From Faecimorpha sp963627615 (GTDB taxonomy: Bacteria > Bacillota > Clostridia > Lachnospirales > Bianqueaceae): 64,000 bases of DNA. The stretch lies in assembly GCA_963627615.1 (NCBI GenBank), contig CAVGBV010000002.1:1-64000 (forward strand), given 5' to 3'. How positions within the stretch are numbered: the stretch's first letter is position 1; every line of letters begins with the position of its first letter. The notes under the pieces are model-generated. The model did no database searches. It saw nothing but the letters and a program-made list of their open reading frames with translations, and was not told the DNA's origin. Shown here in pieces: positions 60,066 through 64,000 of the stretch. The position numbers and the translations under genes are program-made.

Positions 60066-60956
60066 ATGGATTATATGCTGAGAGCGACGGCAGCGGACGA
60101 TCAAATTCGGGCGTTTGCCGTTGTAACGAAAGAAACAGTAGAAGAGGCAAGAAAGCGTCATAATACGAGTCCTGTCGTAACAGCGGCGTTAGGACGCTGC
60201 CTGACGGCGGCAGTAATGATGGGATGGCAGATGAAGGGAGAAAAGGATCAGCTGACGCTGAGAATTGAGGGGTCCGGCCCTATCGGGATGATCAATGTCA
60301 ATGCGAACAGCTTCGGAGAGGTATGGGGATATGCCAAGAATCCGCAGGTAGATCTGCCTCTGAATAATAAGGGAAAGCTGGATGTTGCCGGTGCGATTGG
60401 AATCGGTGTTTTGACAATCATTAAGGATTTGGGGCTGAAGGAGCCCTACAGCGGACAGACGCATCTGATCACAAGTGAAGTGGCGGAGGATTTGGCATAT
60501 TACTTTACGGCATCGGAACAGGTACCGTCAGCGGTATCGCTGGGAGTGCTGGTAGATCGGGATTATTCGGTAAAATGCGCCGGCGGGTTTATTTTCCAGA
60601 TGATGCCGGGCGCAAGTGATGAGACGGCGGCTAAGCTGCAGGACAGAGTTGTAGCATTTCCGTCGATTACACAATATCTATCAGAGGGGCATACCCCGGA
60701 GGAGCTGCTGCAGGATCTATTGGGAGATATGGATCTGCGGATTCTGGATCGGCAGGAGGTTCGCTTCCATTGCAATTGCAACAGGGAACGGGTCGAGAGA
60801 GCGCTGATCAGTATTGGAGAAAAGGATTTGAGAGAGTTGGCCTCAGAAGGAGAGGACATTGAGCTGCGCTGTGACTGCTGCAACGAACCCTATTCCTTTA
60901 CTTCCGAAGAACTGACCGCACTGGCAGAAATCGCTGCCGAAAGGAGACAAAAATGA
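60066..60956 (+). CDS. hslO: Hsp33 redox-regulated chaperonin
   Basis: Redox-switched holdase of 296 residues. The N-terminal domain (MDYMLRATAADDQIRAFAV ... VTAALGRCLTAAVMMGWQMKG) is typical. The C-terminal zinc switch is complete: FHCNCNRERV and LRCDCCNEPY give CxC and CxxC. Under oxidative stress these cysteines form disulphides and the chaperone becomes active. AAGGAG precedes the ATG. Its stop overlaps the next start (ATGA). Confidence 0.96.
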   Translation: MDYMLRATAADDQIRAFAVVTKETVEEARKRHNTSPVVTAALGRCLTAAVMMGWQMKGEKDQLTLRIEGSGPIGMINVNANSFGEVWGYAKNPQVDLPLNNKGKLDVAGAIGIGVLTIIKDLGLKEPYSGQTHLITSEVAEDLAYYFTASEQVPSAVSLGVLVDRDYSVKCAGGFIFQMMPGASDETAAKLQDRVVAFPSITQYLSEGHTPEELLQDLLGDMDLRILDRQEVRFHCNCNRERVERALISIGEKDLRELASEGEDIELRCDCCNEPYSFTSEELTALAEIAAERRQK

Positions 60957-61954
60957 AACCGGAACAGGTAAAGAAGCTGTCTATGGGATACTATCCGACG
61001 CCGTTGCAGCGTATGACGCGTTTGGAGAAAAGGCTGGGTGCAGGGCCTCTGTATATAAAACGGGAAGATTTATCGGATATTGGTTTGGGCGGCAATAAGA
61101 TCCGCAAACTGGAATATTTGGTTCAAGACGCGGTGCAGCAGGGATGTACCGCTCTGTTGACTTACGGAGGGCCGCAGACCAATCATGGACGTCTGACAGT
61201 GGCAGCAGCGGTTCGGCAGGGAATGAAAGCTATTTTGCTGCTGGATGGAGAGAAGCCGGCATATTACAGCGGCAATCTTGTATTGGATGGACTGATGGAT
61301 GCGGATATACGGTTTATCGGAGATCAGAATGAAGAAGAATTGACGCAGAAGGTTGTTCGTGAATACGCGGAACGGAATGAAAAGGTCTATGTAATTCCTA
61401 TGGGCGGCAGTAATACATTGGGAGCGCTCGGGTACATTCAGATGATTCCGGAACTGATGGAGCAAATCGCGGCAGAACACCTTACGACAAAGGCACTGGT
61501 GTGCGGTGCGGGTTCTATGGGAACCTTCGCGGGACTCTGGCTCGGCGCGGCGTATTACCATGCCCCGTTCGAGGTCGTCGGAGTTACGATCAATCCATAT
61601 ACGACCTATACGCCCGAGGGAATCTGCCAATATATCAATGCAATCAGTCAGGAGTATGAAATGGGGATCGAATGCCGGCCGGAGCAGCTTCATCTGGAGC
61701 GGGCCTATGCCGGATTGGGATACAATGTACCGGATGAAAAGACGATGGATGCTATTGAGTTGTTGGCGCAGACAGAAGCGATTTTTCTGGATCCCTGTTA
61801 TACCGGTAAGGTTTTCAATGGATATGTGAACATGATCCAGAATGGGACAATTCCTGCTAAAGACGCAATTTTCCTGCACACAGGAGGAGTCCCGGGACTG
61901 TGGTCTACAGAACATATGGACGCGCTGCAAAAGAGAGTCGGCGGGCAGCAGTGA
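60953..61954 (+). CDS. PLP-dependent D-cysteine desulfhydrase / ACC deaminase family
   Basis: Type II fold PLP enzyme of 333 residues. GGNKIRKLEYL holds the Schiff-base Lys, TYGGPQTNHGRLTVAAA is the substrate loop, and VCGAGSMGTFAGLWLG binds the phosphate. DPCYTGKVFNGY and LHTGGVPGLW are conserved in D-cysteine desulfhydrases, which release sulphide, pyruvate and ammonia. ACC deaminase activity is the main alternative. It is translationally coupled to hslO, so the two may act together in sulphur or redox stress. Confidence 0.88.
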   Translation: MKPEQVKKLSMGYYPTPLQRMTRLEKRLGAGPLYIKREDLSDIGLGGNKIRKLEYLVQDAVQQGCTALLTYGGPQTNHGRLTVAAAVRQGMKAILLLDGEKPAYYSGNLVLDGLMDADIRFIGDQNEEELTQKVVREYAERNEKVYVIPMGGSNTLGALGYIQMIPELMEQIAAEHLTTKALVCGAGSMGTFAGLWLGAAYYHAPFEVVGVTINPYTTYTPEGICQYINAISQEYEMGIECRPEQLHLERAYAGLGYNVPDEKTMDAIELLAQTEAIFLDPCYTGKVFNGYVNMIQNGTIPAKDAIFLHTGGVPGLWSTEHMDALQKRVGGQQ

Positions 61955-61963
61955 GAAAGGAAA

Positions 61964-61997
61964 AGCCGGAGGCATTTGCAGTCAAAAGCCTCCGGCT
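61964..61997. terminator. Bidirectional terminator
   Basis: AGCCGGAGGC (61964-61973) pairs with GCCTCCGGCT (61988-61997). T-rich flanks are better on the minus strand. It lies between convergent genes. Confidence 0.75.
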
Positions 61998-62005
61998 ATA
62001 AAATA

Positions 62006-62532
62006 TTATTCGTAATGAGCGCGTTCTCCGCCGATGTATTTGGGACGTGTTCTTGCGCACAGGATATTGGCTTCGCCAATTTTGCTCAGCGAAAGCCGAA
62101 CAGGAACGGCAACATCTTTTAGATGCATGCCGATGAGAGTGCCTCCGATATCCAGACCACAATGGGCGCGGATATGTTCAACGGCAACAGGGTTCTGCAT
62201 TTTCTGCCATGCAGTCGTTGCGAAGGAACCGCCGGCCTTGGGCTGCGGAACGACACAGACCGGTTCGTAACCGTATTTTTCAGCGGCTTCGGCTTCCAGA
62301 ATCAGCGCGCGGTTCANNNNNNNNNNGCGGCCAGATAGCACTCTTTTTCTGCGATTACAGGAGCGATTGCGTCGTATAACTGCTGAGCAGTCGCCATACT
62401 GGAGTCCGAACCGATGCGGTGTCCGGTCACTTCACTGGTGGAACAGCCGATGACAACCAATTGGCCGGGACGCAGCTGCGCCTGCTCCAGAAGTTCGGAT
62501 ATCACCTGACGAGCTTGTTCATAGATTGTCAT
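62006..62532 (-). CDS. DUF436 / TIGR01440 family protein, interrupted by an assembly gap
   Basis: Cytoplasmic protein of the DUF436 (YwlG-like) family. The 5' part (MTIYEQARQVISELLEQAQL, LVVIGCSTSEVTGHRIGSDSS) and 3' part (NRALILEAEAAEKYG, VPQPKAGGSFATTAW, CGLDIGGTLIGMHLK) are both clear. Ten N at 62317-62326 stand where the family has a conserved Cys-Cys-Glu-His stretch. The two halves are in different frames across ten bases, so the real gap length must be 3n+2. The gene is therefore probably intact in the organism. Function unknown; related proteins were once thought to be aminoglycoside transferase-like. It starts inside the nitroreductase end region (ATGA overlap). Confidence 0.85.
62317..62326. 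other. Assembly gap (10 N)
   Basis: Run of ten N inside the DUF436 gene. The length is not compatible with an open frame, so it is a placeholder. Confidence 0.98.
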
Positions 62533-63047
62533 TGTATATAGTTGACCGTCCCTTCCACGCGGGGCTTGTCTTCCGGTGCAGCCGCAGGATAGCCAAGAGC
62601 GGCGATCCCCCAGATAACATGGCTTTCAGGCATTCCAAACTCGGTCAGTACGGAGCGCAGCGGCTCTGCATCACAATTATCACGGGCCTGATTGATCCAC
62701 ACAGAGCCGATACCGAGGGAATGCGCAGCTAACATGATATTCTCCATGGCACAGCCGGTATCCAGCTGACCATTTTGATTGCTGCGGTCTGCGGCAACCA
62801 GAATCAGCATGTCAGGCTTGTAAAAATCATAATTCTCCCGGCCAATGATCTGTCCGATCGCAGCGGCAAGCTTCTGGATCTTTTCACGGTTATGAACAAC
62901 GGTAAAATGCCAGCTCTGACGGTTCATGGCACTGGGAGCATATACAGCGGCCTCCACAATCTGCTGAACGGCTTCCTCTGGAATCACATCCTCAGTAAAG
63001 CTGCGGATACTGCGCCTGGATCTGATGTTTTGCAAAACTTCATTCAT
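62529..63047 (-). CDS. Nitroreductase family flavoprotein
   Basis: A 172-residue FMN-dependent oxidoreductase. IRSRRSIRSFTEDVIPEEAV and APSAMNRQSWHFTVV bind FMN phosphate, and AAHSLGIGSVWINQ and the C-terminal GYPAAAPEDKPR are typical of small clostridial nitroreductases. The substrate is unknown (quinones, nitroaromatics or a protein partner). ATG 63047 follows AAAGGTGG; an in-frame ATG 30 bases upstream is less well placed. It is the first gene of a two-gene minus-strand unit with DUF436. Confidence 0.9.
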   Translation of the reverse strand: MNEVLQNIRSRRSIRSFTEDVIPEEAVQQIVEAAVYAPSAMNRQSWHFTVVHNREKIQKLAAAIGQIIGRENYDFYKPDMLILVAADRSNQNGQLDTGCAMENIMLAAHSLGIGSVWINQARDNCDAEPLRSVLTEFGMPESHVIWGIAALGYPAAAPEDKPRVEGTVNYIQ

Positions 63048-63118
63048 GAGAAATGCCACCTTTCTATGGATTTGCATTGATCATAGCATGGTTTCTTGTG
63101 AATTGCAAGGTGTTTTTA

Positions 63119-63147
63119 TTGACATTTTCGCGGCGGCTGTGTATAAT
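63119..63147 (+). promoter_or_regulatory. ssrA promoter, perfect consensus
   Basis: TTGACA, 17-base spacer, TATAAT: both hexamers are exact, fitting a highly expressed stable RNA. About 48 transcribed bases precede the mature 5' end and must be removed. Confidence 0.92.
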
Positions 63148-63202
63148 ATCATTGTTAGCGAACGTTGGCCTGACAGAGCTGCCGGATCAGAGAGATCGAT
63201 CA

Positions 63203-63557
63203 GGGGATGTCAAGGTTTCGACGGGGATCGTTGAGATTTGGAGAGCCATCCGCAGTTTCAGGGCTGCGTCATCAACCTGAGAATAAATATAAACGCTAAC
63301 AATACAAGCGATTACGCTTACGCAGCTTAATTAAGCTGCATGTTCTGCCACAGGTGCCCGCGCCTGTGAACAGGGCATCGATTAAGGCGGGGAACTTTTT
63401 CTTCAAAGCTTTGAGAAGATAAAAGAAATTGGATGAAGCTACCAAGGTGTAACCCTGTCGGCAGGGGAACACGGAGGGAAATGCAAAATACCGACTATGA
63501 TGGTAGCGCTTCGGATGGATGGATCTTCGGACATGGGTTCGATTCCCATCATCTCCA
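63203..63557 (+). ncRNA. ssrA: Transfer-messenger RNA (tmRNA)
   Basis: One-piece tmRNA of about 355 nucleotides that rescues stalled ribosomes. The 5' end GGGGATGTCAAGGTTTCGAC is the classic D-arm region. The 3' end GGGTTCGATTCCCATC is the T-arm, and CATCTCC closes the acceptor with GGGGATG, the discriminator being A. CCA is not encoded. The mRNA-like part resumes at GCT 63295 and encodes ANNTSDYAYAA before TAA at 63328, followed by the hairpin GCAGCTTAATTAAGCTGC. The tag ends in the usual Ala-Ala degradation signal. Confidence 0.96.
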
Positions 63558-63568
63558 CTTTTCATGGA

Positions 63569-63598
63569 AACCGCATGTTAATGCGGTTCTTTTGTTTT
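63569..63598 (+). terminator. ssrA terminator
   Basis: AACCGCAT-GTTA-ATGCGGTT followed by CTTTTGTTTTT, 11 bases after the tmRNA. Confidence 0.88.
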
Positions 63599-63679
63599 TG
63601 GCTTGTTTATGCGGAAAAATAAAGTACAGATTATAAAACGATTGTTCAGTAGAATATATATAAATACGCTCTTTTGAAT

Positions 63680-63701
63680 AAATAGTGAGCAAATAGTGAG
63701 C
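63680..63701. repeat. Tandem direct repeat near the integrase
   Basis: AAATAGTGAGC occurs twice head to tail (63680-63690, 63691-63701), with a related TGAGCA just after. The location between ssrA and the integrase fits arm-type recombinase sites. Confidence 0.45.
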
Positions 63702-63727
63702 ACTTTTGAGCAATAAAAAGAGCCGCA

Positions 63728-64000
63728 TCATAGCAGCTCCCGAAAATGATCAATCCCTATTTTGGCCATGTCTGGTACTTTGTCCGGTAAGGCTTTTTGA
63801 TAGTGCGTCTGAAGCGTACGCTCATCGTGCCATCCGCCCCATTGCATAATGTATTTATCCGGCACGCCGAGTGTATGAAGAATACTGGCGTAATAAGAGC
63901 GCAGAGCATGAAAGCGGAAGTGCGGTAGGTTAATCTTTTGCAGCGCCCTGGGGAATGCCAGTGTAATCATGCTTGGGTTCATCTGCACAACGCGCCCTTC
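63728..64000 (-). CDS. Tyrosine recombinase (integrase), C-terminal part, cut by the window edge
   Basis: The last 90 residues of a phage-type integrase. HALRSYYASILHTLG holds the HxxR motif, QWGGWHDERTLQTHYQKALPD contains the Trp/His position and the nucleophile Tyr (HY), followed by a short tail. The reading frame continues beyond position 64000, so the start is outside. It faces ssrA, whose 3' end is a common integration site; it therefore probably marks the left end of a prophage or integrative element. Only about 130 bases separate it from the ssrA terminator. Confidence 0.88.
   Translation of the reverse strand, partial: EGRVVQMNPSMITLAFPRALQKINLPHFRFHALRSYYASILHTLGVPDKYIMQWGGWHDERTLQTHYQKALPDKVPDMAKIGIDHFRELL

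Overview
The window looks like a chromosomal stretch of a mid-GC, anaerobic, Gram-positive clostridium, most likely a Lachnospiraceae-type gut organism. This rests on strong AGGAGG ribosome binding sites, vegetative sigma-A promoters with 17-bp spacers, a long-form hpf upstream of secA-prfB, the rpsF-ssb-rpsR operon, DUF5702 and DUF6382-like genes in a Tad locus, and SipW-type secretion signals. I name no species.

Layout. 1-13.9 kb: a GH32 beta-fructosidase (minus), a carAB operon whose small subunit has lost its glutaminase triad, a PF06541 membrane protein with a CtpE-like P-type ATPase and a solitary DNA methyltransferase, then a CE15-like esterase and HIT protein (minus) back to back with a CYTH and a Sel1/NERD-like gene. 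13.9-20.4 kb: a 470-bp gap with a DnaA-box cluster, hpf, a second gap with a large foldback, secA, prfB (programmed frameshift, but at UAA instead of UGA) and a lipoprotein hydrolase. 20.4-34.2 kb: dnaE, pfkA, a YfhO-family gene, aroB, rpsF-ssb-rpsR, a Trk/Ktr potassium uptake pair, a SpoU methyltransferase and lgt.

34.2-43.6 kb is a dedicated surface-assembly operon: a TetR-type regulator with an operator-like palindrome and a leader terminator, an ER-type signal peptidase (SipW), four small TasA/camelysin-like proteins with SipW-type signals, a small Cys-rich secreted protein, a 1018-residue von Willebrand A adhesin, a Cna_B protein ending in a non-canonical LIQTG sorting signal, and its sortase. 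It can be read as a self-contained system for a fibre-like matrix plus adhesin. Just downstream, 43.6-44.8 kb holds a PD-(D/E)XK-nuclease-like gene whose apparent transcription unit runs into an AT-rich array of 73-bp tandem repeats, each able to fold on itself, before a strong terminator.

44.8-48.1 kb (minus) is a sugar operon (GH4 glycosidase, sugar-phosphate isomerase-like, Gfo/Idh oxidoreductase). It is followed by a secreted CHAP cell-wall hydrolase and a complete monoderm Tad pilus operon, 50.1-59.2 kb (TadZ, TadA, TadB, TadC, Flp1-like pilin, two TadE-like proteins, DUF5702, prepilin peptidase, DUF6382-like). The Tad set has two unusual parts: a TadC with a large exported insertion, and a TadE-like protein ending in two Ada-like metal-binding modules. 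59.3-63.0 kb carries a SAM methyltransferase, hslO and a PLP desulfhydrase, then a DUF436 gene broken by a 10-N assembly gap and a nitroreductase. The window ends in ssrA (tmRNA; tag ANNTSDYAYAA) with a tyrosine recombinase facing it, the classic sign of an integrated element at ssrA.

All calls come from reading the sequence. No alignment, profile search or folding program was run.
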